The notes under the pieces: generated by a model
Seen by the model: only the letters and a program-made list of their open reading frames with translations
What the model was told of the DNA's origin: nothing
Databases searched by the model: none
In this document: one piece after another, positions 40,606 through 48,797 of the stretch
How positions within the stretch are numbered: position 1 is the first letter of the stretch
Layout of the letters: every line of letters starts with the position of its first letter
Translations under genes and position numbers: made by a program
NCBI GenBank assembly: GCA_002381185.1
Contig: DFOA01000020.1
Span: 1 to 64,000 of the forward strand
Source of the DNA: Firmicutes bacterium UBA3553
GTDB taxonomy: Bacteria; Bacillota; Clostridia; Tissierellales; Sedimentibacteraceae
Direction: 5' to 3'
Length of the DNA: 64,000 bases

Positions 40606-41736
40606 TTGTGGTGCATATTGCATAATGTAAAAAAAGGGGGTTTTATTATTAATCATTTTAAAAAAATACTATTTAAATTGCAACTATACCGTCATATAAA
40701 TGAAAAACATTTGGCGGATAATCATGCAATGAGTTGCAGAGATAAAAATGCGGTATATTTGATTGCAGTTATAATAATAGCTTTATTTTGTCTTGGAGGG
40801 TGCAGTAATGAAAACCAAACGGAACAATTAACCACAAAGCCTCCATTAACCGAAGAAGCGATTGAACAAACATTGCAAAAATATAATAATAACTGGAAAC
40901 GGTATGATTTAAATATTGATGATGAAACTGCATCGCAGGTTATTACAAATTTATATGGATTTGATGATGGCGATGGACTTCGATTAATGATACAAACATA
41001 TAAAAAAGAGGGGGCAACGTATTTAAATATTTCTTTCTCTCCTCTGCGTTATATAGGCGGTGAAGAGCCCGAATTTATTAAGGAGAAATTACCAGACATA
41101 TTTGCGGCTGCATGCGAGTTATATGAGGATGAAATTGATCTAAAAGAATTTGAAGACTTCTGGGATTTTTACGAATCTAGGGAAGGACTCATGTGGACGA
41201 AAGCAGTTGGCGATAACATTATTTATGTCCAACTTCACAAAGATGACATCATGAACTTTACTACAGTTTCTTCTGTCAGCATCGCAAAAAAAAGCTGGGT
41301 TGACCAGTCAAAAATAGAGACAGTCAAATTTATGCTTTGGGGAAATCAGGATGTTTCAATAGAAGAACATATTTCAACTGTTGATGATATTATAAAAAAC
41401 AAAGCAGTTTCAATAAAATCCTGCTTTATATTAAACGGCGATATCTTTGACATCAAAAAATTTGACAAAATGACAAACCTGCCGGATGAAAAAGAATTAT
41501 TCTCAAAATTACATCGTTCACATTTAGTTCCGGAAGCCAATGAATATGGCGAATACAATGTAGCAACAATTGAAGACTCATCCGGGAAACTAGAAGTCAT
41601 TATTCCGCCCTTTCAAATACCTGAAAGTGACTTTAAAGAATTTAAGTATTTTGCAATATATGAATATAACACAGATAAAGGCAGAACATTTTATTTACTT
41701 GACATGACTAGATCATTAAATGATATGCCTACATAA
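40606..41736 (+). CDS. Lipoprotein of unknown function
   Basis: The open frame starts with TTG, but a better start is the ATG at 40729, which gives MSCRDKNAVYLIAVIIIALFCLGGC, a short basic end, a hydrophobic helix and a lipobox (LGGC). No good ribosome site supports either, so the start is unsettled. The mature part (about 315 residues) begins with a Thr/Glu-rich linker and continues as an acidic alpha/beta domain without recognised motif. Two small stretches (FKYFAIYEY and RTFYLLDMT) near the end look like beta strands. The gene sits between the 2H gene and a strong hairpin, and short inverted repeats (AACAATGGCTG at 40539 and its complement at 41835) flank it. Confidence 0.6.
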   Translation: MWCILHNVKKGGFIINHFKKILFKLQLYRHINEKHLADNHAMSCRDKNAVYLIAVIIIALFCLGGCSNENQTEQLTTKPPLTEEAIEQTLQKYNNNWKRYDLNIDDETASQVITNLYGFDDGDGLRLMIQTYKKEGATYLNISFSPLRYIGGEEPEFIKEKLPDIFAAACELYEDEIDLKEFEDFWDFYESREGLMWTKAVGDNIIYVQLHKDDIMNFTTVSSVSIAKKSWVDQSKIETVKFMLWGNQDVSIEEHISTVDDIIKNKAVSIKSCFILNGDIFDIKKFDKMTNLPDEKELFSKLHRSHLVPEANEYGEYNVATIEDSSGKLEVIIPPFQIPESDFKEFKYFAIYEYNTDKGRTFYLLDMTRSLNDMPT

Positions 41737-41799
41737 AATTTACCAAAGACTTATACTATCGGTATACCGGGCAAGGGGGGCTTATGGATTTGTGCTGCA

Positions 41800-41826
41800 C
41801 GGCAGAACGACTTCGTCGTTCTGCCG
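41800..41826. terminator. GC-rich hairpin after the lipoprotein and glmM genes
   Basis: CGGCAGAACGA and its complement pair perfectly over 11 bp with a CTTCG loop. No long T-run follows on either side. It is between two convergent genes and probably ends or protects both transcripts. Confidence 0.6.
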
Positions 41827-41843
41827 CAATTGTTCAGCCATTG

Positions 41844-43190
41844 TTACTGTAGTCTTTCTTCTATCAACTCTGCCAGCTCGTTGGCATATGAGTCCAGTTC
41901 TTCCTGATTTTCTCCTTCAATCATAACCCTTACAAGCGGCTCGGTTCCGGAAGGTCTTATTAAAACTCTGCCGTTACCGTGAAAGTGATTTTCAATTTCT
42001 TTAATTTTATTCTTTATCACTTCATCTTCTAAATATAATTTCTTTTTATCTTCTGATACATGGGCATTCACCAATATTTGAGGCATTACCTTCATTATGC
42101 CTGCAAGTTTTGAAAGCTTGGTGTTTTTTTCCTTCATAACGCTTAACAGCTGTATTGCAGTTAAAAGACCGTCACCTGTTGTATTGTAATCAAGGAAAAT
42201 AATATGTCCTGATTGCTCTCCGCCAATTGAGTATCCGCCTTTAAACATTTCCTCAAGAACGTATCTGTCTCCCACCTTAGTCTTGATTATATTTATATTC
42301 TTATCTTTCAAACACAAGTCAAGACCCATGTTTGACATAACAGTTCCGACCACTGTGTTATTTTTTAACTGTCCCTTTTCTTTCATATGTGCACCGCAGA
42401 TGGCAAGCACATGGTCTCCGTCAACAATGTTTCCGTTTTCGTCGGCAGCTATTAATCTGTCCGCATCACCATCGAATGAAAGTCCGGCATCTGCTCCTGT
42501 TTCTAGTACAAGTTTTTGTATTTCTTCAGGTTTTGTTGAGCCGCAGTCAACATTTATGTTAATACCGTTAGGATCGTTGTGAATTACATAGACTTGAGCC
42601 CCAAGCTCCTGAAGAAGCTCCGGTGCAGCCTTATAAGCAGCTCCATTTCCGCAGTCAACAGCTATTCTCAGTCCTTTCAAATCCACATCAATTGTATCCT
42701 TTAAGAAATCCATATATCTTCGCACAGGATTTTCAATTCTGATTTTTCTTCCCACTTCTCCCGAAACAGGGAAAAAATCTATATCTAAATTATTGAGTAT
42801 GTACTCTTCAATTGAATTTTCTACTTCATCAGTTAATTTTAAACCTTTTTCATTAAAAAATTTGATTCCATTATATTCAACCGGATTGTGAGATGCAGTA
42901 ATCATGACTCCTCCATCTGCATCTAAAATCTTAATCATGCAAGCAACTGCCGGCGTAGGCAAGATACCCAGATATAAAACATCAACACCTGCTGAGTTTA
43001 ATCCTGATGACAAGGCACCTTCCAGCATATCCCCTGATATTCTTGTATCCATTCCAACAACCATCTTAGGTCTTTTCTTTCCTTTTGTTAAAAAATATCC
43101 GCCGATACGCCCCAGCTTATATGCTAAATCCGGTGACAAGTCTTTGTTTGCAATCCCTCTCACACCATCAGTACCAAATAATTTACCCAT
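41844..43190 (-). CDS. glmM: Phosphoglucosamine mutase
   Basis: 448 residues. Converts glucosamine-6-phosphate to glucosamine-1-phosphate for UDP-GlcNAc and cell wall synthesis. GTDGVRGIAN opens the protein, the phosphoserine loop is TASHNPVEYNGIK (Ser100), the metal loop is FDGDADRL, the sugar-binding loop GGEQSGHIIF, and the phosphate-binding RPSGTEPLVRVMIEG is near the end. All motifs intact. It is alone on its strand with its own terminator-like hairpin downstream. Confidence 0.97.
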   Translation of the reverse strand: MGKLFGTDGVRGIANKDLSPDLAYKLGRIGGYFLTKGKKRPKMVVGMDTRISGDMLEGALSSGLNSAGVDVLYLGILPTPAVACMIKILDADGGVMITASHNPVEYNGIKFFNEKGLKLTDEVENSIEEYILNNLDIDFFPVSGEVGRKIRIENPVRRYMDFLKDTIDVDLKGLRIAVDCGNGAAYKAAPELLQELGAQVYVIHNDPNGININVDCGSTKPEEIQKLVLETGADAGLSFDGDADRLIAADENGNIVDGDHVLAICGAHMKEKGQLKNNTVVGTVMSNMGLDLCLKDKNINIIKTKVGDRYVLEEMFKGGYSIGGEQSGHIIFLDYNTTGDGLLTAIQLLSVMKEKNTKLSKLAGIMKVMPQILVNAHVSEDKKKLYLEDEVIKNKIKEIENHFHGNGRVLIRPSGTEPLVRVMIEGENQEELDSYANELAELIEERLQ

Positions 43191-43240
43191 ACTTCCTCCA
43201 AAATTGAATTATATGATATATTCTATCATATTTTAGCCCA

Positions 43241-43292
43241 AAAAAAAAGATGAGACTGTAAGATACCACTAATATTTTAATGGTACCAGTCT
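43241..43292 (-). terminator. Terminator of metA
   Basis: AGACTG-GTACCA and TGGTATC...CAGTCT (43254-43292) form a long stem that overlaps the last codons of metA; on the minus strand it is followed by nine Ts (43241-43249). Confidence 0.8.
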
Positions 43293-44215
43293 GTTCTTTT
43301 TTTGCCTACTTCATTTATATCATAAGGTGTTTCCTGATAGATTATATTAATCCAGTTTTTAAACAATAGGTTAGCATGGCTTCTCCATTTGACAAAAGGA
43401 GGTTTTGACGGATCGTCGTGCGGATAATAATTCATCGGAATATTAATCGTCTTGCCTTGGCTTAAATCCCTGTCATATTCCTTTTTCAATGTCATCGGAT
43501 CATACTCTGAATGCCCCATTATAAATATCTGGCTATAATCATCCGTAACAGCAATATGAACTCCAGCATCCCTGGATTCAGCTAATATTATTAATTCTTC
43601 CACACATTTTATATCTTCAGCAGTAACCTCTGTATGCCTTGAATGAGGCACATAAAAAATATCGTCAAATCCGTTTAAAAGCATGCATGTTTCATGCTTT
43701 TTCTCATGTTCAAACACACCAAATACTTTTCTATCCAATATTCTTTTATTAAGGCCGTAAAAATGATGAAGCGCCGCCTGAGCTCCCCAGCATATGAACA
43801 TGGAAGATGTAACACTGGTTGCGGAAAAATCGAGAATTTCCTTTAATTCATCCCAATAGTCCACTTCTTCAAAATCCATTAGTTCCACAGGTGCTCCGGT
43901 AACAATCATTGCATCATATTTTTTATGTTTTATATCTTTTATGCTTTTATAAAAGTTTCTCATATGACTTTCAGCAATATTTTTTGAATCATGTGTAGTT
44001 GTACGAATGAATTCAACATTTATCTGGATAGGTGAATTAGAAAGCAGCCTTACAAATTGAGTTTCCGTTTCTATCTTTGTAGGCATGAGATTCACAAGAA
44101 CTACCTCAAGGGGACGTATGTCCTGACTTTGAGCCCTTTCGCTGCTCATAACAAATATATTTTCATCCTTCATGATTTTGTATGCTGGGAGTGTCGATGG
44201 TATAATTACCGGCAT
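43277..44215 (-). CDS. metA: Homoserine O-acetyltransferase, MetA type
   Basis: 312 residues. MetA acylates homoserine for methionine synthesis. The catalytic cysteine is Cys142 in MFICWGAQAALHHFYG, with the His/Glu pair in VPHSRHTEV and MGHSEYDP. Position 111 is Glu (VTGAPVELMDF). In characterised MetA proteins glycine here goes with succinyl-CoA and glutamate with acetyl-CoA, so acetyl transfer is predicted. Length and motifs are normal. It stands alone with a structured leader and its own terminator. Confidence 0.95.
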   Translation of the reverse strand: MPVIIPSTLPAYKIMKDENIFVMSSERAQSQDIRPLEVVLVNLMPTKIETETQFVRLLSNSPIQINVEFIRTTTHDSKNIAESHMRNFYKSIKDIKHKKYDAMIVTGAPVELMDFEEVDYWDELKEILDFSATSVTSSMFICWGAQAALHHFYGLNKRILDRKVFGVFEHEKKHETCMLLNGFDDIFYVPHSRHTEVTAEDIKCVEELIILAESRDAGVHIAVTDDYSQIFIMGHSEYDPMTLKKEYDRDLSQGKTINIPMNYYPHDDPSKPPFVKWRSHANLLFKNWINIIYQETPYDINEVGKKRTDWYH

Positions 44216-44390
44216 ATTATTATCCTCTCAATTTATCACAGTTTGTTAACCACTTTACCATTCTGCTGTCTTTTTCGACCGCGCAGGTCTTTTCAGACCC
44301 TCGGGGCTAATACATAAAAATCCTCTTAACTTAAGAGGATTCTAAACAGATATAATATTATAATCTATACTAATTATTAATATTTGTCAA
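44216..44390 (-). promoter_or_regulatory. metA promoter and structured leader
   Basis: Minus-strand TTGACA (44385-44390) and TAGATT (44362-44367) with a 17-bp spacer form the likely promoter. The transcript would begin with a perfect 11-bp hairpin (AATCCTCTTAA, arms 44319-44341) followed by TTTTTA, which has terminator form, and then a second stem (CCGAGGGTCT...AGACCTGCGCGG, about 44278-44305). No S-box, T-box or SAM-II consensus is recognisable. The first hairpin could be an attenuator of metA or only the terminator of the gene upstream. Confidence 0.45.
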
Positions 44391-44399
44391 ATATATTTC

Positions 44400-44882
44400 T
44401 TATTCATACCTTAAACAATACAACGAAGAAAGGCACTTACAAAATATGTTATATGCTTCAATTGCAGCCTTGTCATTTAAGTCTGATGCTAACTTGCCTT
44501 CTTCCCACAAAAGCTCAGTTAACTCATTAAAATTATTACTTAAATCCATTTTATTATATTCATCATATGAAATATCTTCATACTCGCGGCCATGCCATAA
44601 ATTAAAATACCTGGCTATGTAGTTAAATAGTTTATTGTTATTTTTAATAAAATTATATACACTTAAAAACAAATAATTACCGCTGCATTCTACCTTGTAC
44701 ATTCCCATAATCGTAAAATAATTTTTATCTTTCACTGGTTGAATTATTCCTTCAACGCACCCGATTATGGAAGCAATAAGCGAAGGGTTGTTTACCGTTT
44801 TATCAATTAATTTCTCAAAATCTGAAGTATCAACATAATTGTCAACAGAAAATATCATTCCTGCAATTTTGCTGTTTGTCAT
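44400..44882 (-). CDS. Hypothetical protein divergent from an XRE regulator
   Basis: 160 residues, no signal peptide, no recognised domain. The composition is acidic and Asn/Tyr-rich with predicted helices; NKLFNYIARYFNLWHGREYED is the most distinctive stretch. It has a good promoter (TTGACA at 44938-44943, 17-bp spacer, TATTAT) and is divergent from an XRE regulator gene, with a perfect palindrome between them. The pair has the layout of a regulator and its target, possibly a small stress or toxin-antitoxin-like module, but nothing in the sequence proves this. Confidence 0.6.
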   Translation of the reverse strand: MTNSKIAGMIFSVDNYVDTSDFEKLIDKTVNNPSLIASIIGCVEGIIQPVKDKNYFTIMGMYKVECSGNYLFLSVYNFIKNNNKLFNYIARYFNLWHGREYEDISYDEYNKMDLSNNFNELTELLWEEGKLASDLNDKAAIEAYNIFCKCLSSLYCLRYE

Positions 44883-44956
44883 AACCTTTCCCCCTAAAAT
44901 AATATTACTATTATATAATAAAACTAACTTTGCATTTTGTCAATATTTATATGTTT

Positions 44957-44975
44957 AATTTACAATTTGTAAATT
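44957..44975. promoter_or_regulatory. 19-bp palindrome, likely XRE operator
   Basis: AATTTACAA-T-TTGTAAATT is a perfect 9+1+9 palindrome in the divergent gap, just upstream of the -35 of the 44400-44882 gene and about 65 bp before the XRE start. ACAA/TTGT half-sites are common for XRE/Cro-like repressors. Confidence 0.7.
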
Positions 44976-45039
44976 TTTGTTGTTTTTTATCATCTTATAC
45001 TATATAATGTAAGAAATATCTTAATAAGGACTGACATAT

Positions 45040-45435
45040 ATGAAACCAGGTGAAAAGATTCGTTACCTACGTTTAAAAAACAATCTTACATCTAGAGAAT
45101 TAAGCAAAGCTTTAAACATTTCTGAATCATCAATTTCCTTGTATGAAAACGGCAAAAGAAAACCAAGTATTGAATTAATTATTAAAGTAGCTGATTATTT
45201 TAATGTAACAACAGATTTTCTTTTAGGAGTGTCCGATAATTATTTAACTAATCCTGAAAAGGACTCAAAAGCTGATTTTTCTGAAGTTTTAGAAAACATT
45301 ATTACTTTATTGAACAATCAAAATTACATAATTTTTGACGGCAAGGATGTAGACGATAAAACCGTTATTATTTTCAAGAATAATTTGAATTTCGTATTGG
45401 AAAACATGCGCATGATAACTGAGAAAACAACGTAA
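45040..45435 (+). CDS. XRE-family regulator
   Basis: 131 residues. A Cro/CI-type helix-turn-helix occupies residues 7-62 (IRYLRLKNNLTSRELSKALNISESSISLYENGKRKPSIELIIKVADYFNVTTDFLLG). The C-terminal half is a helical, Asn-rich segment without a peptidase motif, so it is a short non-cleavable regulator. Start with AAGGAC upstream. Likely binds the palindrome in the gap before it and controls the divergent hypothetical gene. Confidence 0.9.
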   Translation: MKPGEKIRYLRLKNNLTSRELSKALNISESSISLYENGKRKPSIELIIKVADYFNVTTDFLLGVSDNYLTNPEKDSKADFSEVLENIITLLNNQNYIIFDGKDVDDKTVIIFKNNLNFVLENMRMITEKTT

Positions 45436-45454
45436 GTTGTTACATTTAATGTAT

Positions 45455-45483
45455 TTGAAAAAATAGACCATAACTGATATAAT
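45455..45483 (+). promoter_or_regulatory. Promoter of the ABC-F gene
   Basis: TTGAAA (45455-45460) and TATAAT (45478-45483) separated by 17 bp, about 50 bp before the ABC-F start codon, with no terminator separating it from the XRE gene. Confidence 0.7.
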
Positions 45484-45534
45484 CATATGGTATTTAAATC
45501 TTTATGCTTATAAAGATAAGAAAGGAATGCTACT

Positions 45535-47451
45535 ATGATAGTTTTATCATGCAATGATGTTTCAAAGGCCTATGTTGTAGACAATATTATTGAAAATATA
45601 TCATTCACGGTTAATGACAATGAAAAAATTGGATTAATAGGTCTGAATGGCGCAGGCAAAACTACTTTATTCAATATATTGACTGAAAATTTAGAACCAG
45701 ACACAGGGGTAATTTTTAAAGCAAAGGGAAAAAAGCTGGGTTATTTGAAACAAAATACTAATATTTACACTGATAGGAGCATAATGGATGAAATGCTCAC
45801 TATTTATGATGACGTAATTAAATTAGAAGAAGAAATTCATAAACTGTCCCATAAAATAAGCTGCTTTACCGAAAACGACGATCAAGAGGAGCTTGCAGCA
45901 TTGATGGAAACTTACTCTAAAATGAGTGAACAGTTTGAAGAAGCAGATGGGTACAGCTTCAAAAGCTTGATTAAGGGAGTGCTCAGGGGTTTAGGTTTTT
46001 CTGAAAATGAATTTGACAAATCAATCAATTTGTTGAGCGGAGGTCAAAAAAGCAGAGTTATGCTTGCAAAGCTTCTGTTGGAAAAAGCAGATATTCTCTT
46101 GCTGGATGAGCCCACAAACCATTTAGATATCGAAGCAATTTCATGGCTTGAAAAATATATTAAAGATTTTAAAGGTGCGGTTATAATAATATCTCATGAC
46201 AGATATTTTTTGGACAACACAGTAAGCAGAATTTTTCTTATGGAACGTAAGAATCTAAAAGCATATAACGGCAATTATACTGAATTCATGAAAAAGAGAA
46301 AGTCTGAGCTTGAATTGGAATTGAAACAGTATGATGAATATGAAAAAGAAATAGAGCGTCAGGAAGAAATGATACGGCGCCTCCATGCCTACGGAAGCAA
46401 GCGAAACATAAGACAGGCTTTCAGCAGGCAAAAAGCTTTGGATAAAATTAAAAATATGGATAAACCAACTGTTGACAGTAAAAAAGTAATACTGAAATTC
46501 ACCCCTAAGATAAAAAGTGGAAGAGATGTGTTGGCTGTTGAAAACTTATCTGTTAGTTTTAATGAGCACAAGGTTTTTGACAATATACAAATGAATATAT
46601 ACAAGGGCGAAAGGGTTGGAATAATAGGTCCTAACGGCATTGGCAAGTCCACCCTGCTAAAAGTAATTGCGAATAAAATAAGTGCGGACAGCGGCAATGT
46701 AACTGTTGGACATCATGTAAACATCGGATATTATGATCAGGAGCAGACAAGTCTTGACAGCGAAAATACAGTAATAGATGAAATATGGGATTATAACCCT
46801 GATTTAACCTACTATGACATCCGCACAATGCTTGCTCAATTTTTATTTAATGGCGATGATATGTATAAAATAATAGAAGATTTAAGCGGTGGTGAGAGGG
46901 GTAGACTATCTTTGTTGAAGCTTATGACCTCAAGCTCAAATTTTTTGTTGATGGATGAACCTACAAACCACCTGGATATTGATTCAAAAGAAGTTTTGGA
47001 GGATGCCCTGTTAAATTATGAAGGAACTGTATTGGTGGTATCACATGACAGGTATTTCTTAAATAAGGTAGCAAATAAAATTTATGATATGTCAAGCAAC
47101 GGTGTGTTCCAGTACCTTGGAAATTATGATTATTACATTCAAAAGAAAGCAGAACTGGAAGAAGAAGATTGCGAAATACCTGTGTCTAAAACAAAGACGC
47201 AAATAAATGCCGAGAAGAAAAAAGAGCGTGAAAACATCAGGGACAGGCAGCAGCGTGAAAAAACAATTAAAAGCCTGGAAAATCAAATTGAAATGCATGA
47301 AAATAAAATTTCTGAATTAGAACTTGCATTATGCCAGCCTTCGACATATGATGATAAATTTCTAATTATAGATTTAAATGAAAAATTAAACATCTATAAA
47401 TATGAATTGGAAGTCTTATACACCGAATGGACAGAAATTTCAGAAAATTAA
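45535..47451 (+). CDS. ABC-F family ATPase
   Basis: 638-residue soluble protein with two ABC domains and no membrane part, as in ribosome-acting ABC-F proteins. Walker A motifs GLNGAGKTT and GPNGIGKST, signatures LSGGQKSRVML and LSGGERGRLSLL, Walker B LLLDEPTNHLDI and LLMDEPTNHLDI. The inter-domain linker (about 245-320) is highly charged and helical, the P-site tRNA interaction motif region. A C-terminal coiled-coil (about 560-638) resembles YdiF/Uup-type housekeeping factors rather than the short-linker antibiotic resistance types. Role: probably translation quality control or ribosome rescue, not proven to give resistance. Confidence 0.93.
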   Translation: MIVLSCNDVSKAYVVDNIIENISFTVNDNEKIGLIGLNGAGKTTLFNILTENLEPDTGVIFKAKGKKLGYLKQNTNIYTDRSIMDEMLTIYDDVIKLEEEIHKLSHKISCFTENDDQEELAALMETYSKMSEQFEEADGYSFKSLIKGVLRGLGFSENEFDKSINLLSGGQKSRVMLAKLLLEKADILLLDEPTNHLDIEAISWLEKYIKDFKGAVIIISHDRYFLDNTVSRIFLMERKNLKAYNGNYTEFMKKRKSELELELKQYDEYEKEIERQEEMIRRLHAYGSKRNIRQAFSRQKALDKIKNMDKPTVDSKKVILKFTPKIKSGRDVLAVENLSVSFNEHKVFDNIQMNIYKGERVGIIGPNGIGKSTLLKVIANKISADSGNVTVGHHVNIGYYDQEQTSLDSENTVIDEIWDYNPDLTYYDIRTMLAQFLFNGDDMYKIIEDLSGGERGRLSLLKLMTSSSNFLLMDEPTNHLDIDSKEVLEDALLNYEGTVLVVSHDRYFLNKVANKIYDMSSNGVFQYLGNYDYYIQKKAELEEEDCEIPVSKTKTQINAEKKKERENIRDRQQREKTIKSLENQIEMHENKISELELALCQPSTYDDKFLIIDLNEKLNIYKYELEVLYTEWTEISEN

Positions 47452-47457
47452 AAAAAG

Positions 47458-47539
47458 TTATCCACCTATTGTTGATAAGCTGTGTATAACTTTTCTGCAG
47501 TATTACAGTATCAACAGCTTTATCCACAGCTGTTGATAC
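47458..47539. promoter_or_regulatory. DnaA-box cluster within a bidirectional terminator
   Basis: In 82 bp between the convergent ABC-F and tsaD genes lie TTATCCACC (47458-47466), TGTGTATAA, the complement of TTATACACA (47481-47489), and TTATCCACA (47520-47528). Two match the DnaA-box consensus TTATNCACA. The third box forms the loop of a perfect 12-bp hairpin (GTATCAACAGCT and complement, 47508-47539) with a T-rich tail, which is a good terminator for both genes. The boxes could titrate DnaA or be a by-product of the hairpin sequence. Confidence 0.6.
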
Positions 47540-47561
47540 CTTTTCTTTATTTAGGTGTTAA

Positions 47562-48581
47562 TCATTTTGCAAGTTCTAAATTTGGCATTGCATTTAATGC
47601 TGAATCCGCAAATTGTTTATTTAAATATTTATAATAGCCTGCGCATCCAATCATAGCTGCATTATCTGTGCATAAAACAGGTGATGGTTTTGTAAATTTA
47701 TAATTATTCTTTAAACATTCCTCCTGAAGCATCTTCCGAAGACTTGAGTTTGATGCAACGCCTCCTGCAAGGGCAATTGTGCTGCAATTCTTGCGTTTAG
47801 CAGCTTTTATTGTCTTCATTACAAGCACTTCTACCACAGCCTCCTGAAAACTGGCTGCAACATCTTCTACCGAAATCTCTTCATCTTTCTGACGGCTGTT
47901 GTGAATATAGTTTAAAACCGCTGATTTTAATCCGCTGAAGCTGAAATCCAGGGTATCATCGTCAATTACAACTCTCGGAAACTTAATTGCACCTTTGTTG
48001 CCTTTTTTTGCTGCCTCGTCAATTAAGGGGCCTCCCGGATATCCAAGGCCTATGGCCCTCGCTACCTTGTCAAAAGCCTCTCCAGCTGCATCATCTCTTG
48101 TTTTGCCTAAAATTTCATACTCTCCGTAATCTTTAACATAGACTAAATGAGTGTGTCCTCCTGATGCAACCAAACATATAAATGGCGGTTCCAAACTTTT
48201 ATCCTCTATATAATTGGCACTTATGTGTCCTTCTATGTGATTGACTCCTATTAACGGCTTATTCCAGGCATAGGAAAGACCTTTTGCAAAATTTACTCCA
48301 ACTAATAATGCCCCCACCAGACCAGGGCCATACGTAACTGCTATTGCATCTATTTTTTCAATGTCTACATTGGCCTTTGTCAAAGCCTCTTCAACAACAT
48401 CATTTATATTTTCAATATGCTTCCTTGAAGCAACCTCCGGAACTACTCCCCCAAATTCTTTGTGTATTTCAATTTGAGATGATATTATATTTGACAAAAC
48501 ATTTCTGCCGTTTTCAATTACTGATGCAGCTGTTTCATCACAAGATGATTCTATAGAAAGTATCAACACATTATCCTTCAT
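47562..48581 (-). CDS. tsaD: tRNA threonylcarbamoyladenosine synthase subunit TsaD
   Basis: 339 residues. TsaD transfers the threonylcarbamoyl group to A37 of ANN-decoding tRNAs with TsaB and TsaE. The kinase-like fold and metal site are clear: LSIESSCDETAASVI, GVNHIEGHISANY (His115 and His119), VASGGHTHLVYV, and near the end LAGGVASNSSLR. Length is normal. tsaB and tsaE are not adjacent. GGAGG before the start. Confidence 0.97.
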   Translation of the reverse strand: MKDNVLILSIESSCDETAASVIENGRNVLSNIISSQIEIHKEFGGVVPEVASRKHIENINDVVEEALTKANVDIEKIDAIAVTYGPGLVGALLVGVNFAKGLSYAWNKPLIGVNHIEGHISANYIEDKSLEPPFICLVASGGHTHLVYVKDYGEYEILGKTRDDAAGEAFDKVARAIGLGYPGGPLIDEAAKKGNKGAIKFPRVVIDDDTLDFSFSGLKSAVLNYIHNSRQKDEEISVEDVAASFQEAVVEVLVMKTIKAAKRKNCSTIALAGGVASNSSLRKMLQEECLKNNYKFTKPSPVLCTDNAAMIGCAGYYKYLNKQFADSALNAMPNLELAK

Positions 48582-48696
48582 ATTCTTTTCCTCCGTTTAG
48601 CAATCGACCTATTATACAGCAAAAAATATAGTTAAGCAACCATTTTGGCATCACGGCAAACGTTGTACTTGGTTTGCAATCGTTTTAGAATAACAA

Positions 48697-48725
48697 TTGA
48701 CAAAACAAGCACAATATAATAAAAT
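48697..48725 (+). promoter_or_regulatory. Promoter of the DUF3798 transport operon
   Basis: TTGACA (48697-48702) and TAAAAT (48720-48725), 17-bp spacer, about 70 bp before the start codon. Confidence 0.65.
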
Positions 48726-48797
48726 GATAGAATAATATAGAATTTATTCCATTCTATATGATAAGTATTATTTTAATTAAAAAAAGGGAGGACTAAA

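Noticed and set aside
40539..41845. AACAATGGCTG inverted repeats around the lipoprotein gene as mobile-element ends
   Set aside because: Only 11 bp, no target duplication and no transposase; one copy lies at the glmM stop and could be chance.
44216..44390. SAM riboswitch or T-box upstream of metA
   Set aside because: None of the conserved core elements of SAM-I, SAM-II or T-box leaders could be found; only generic hairpins are present.
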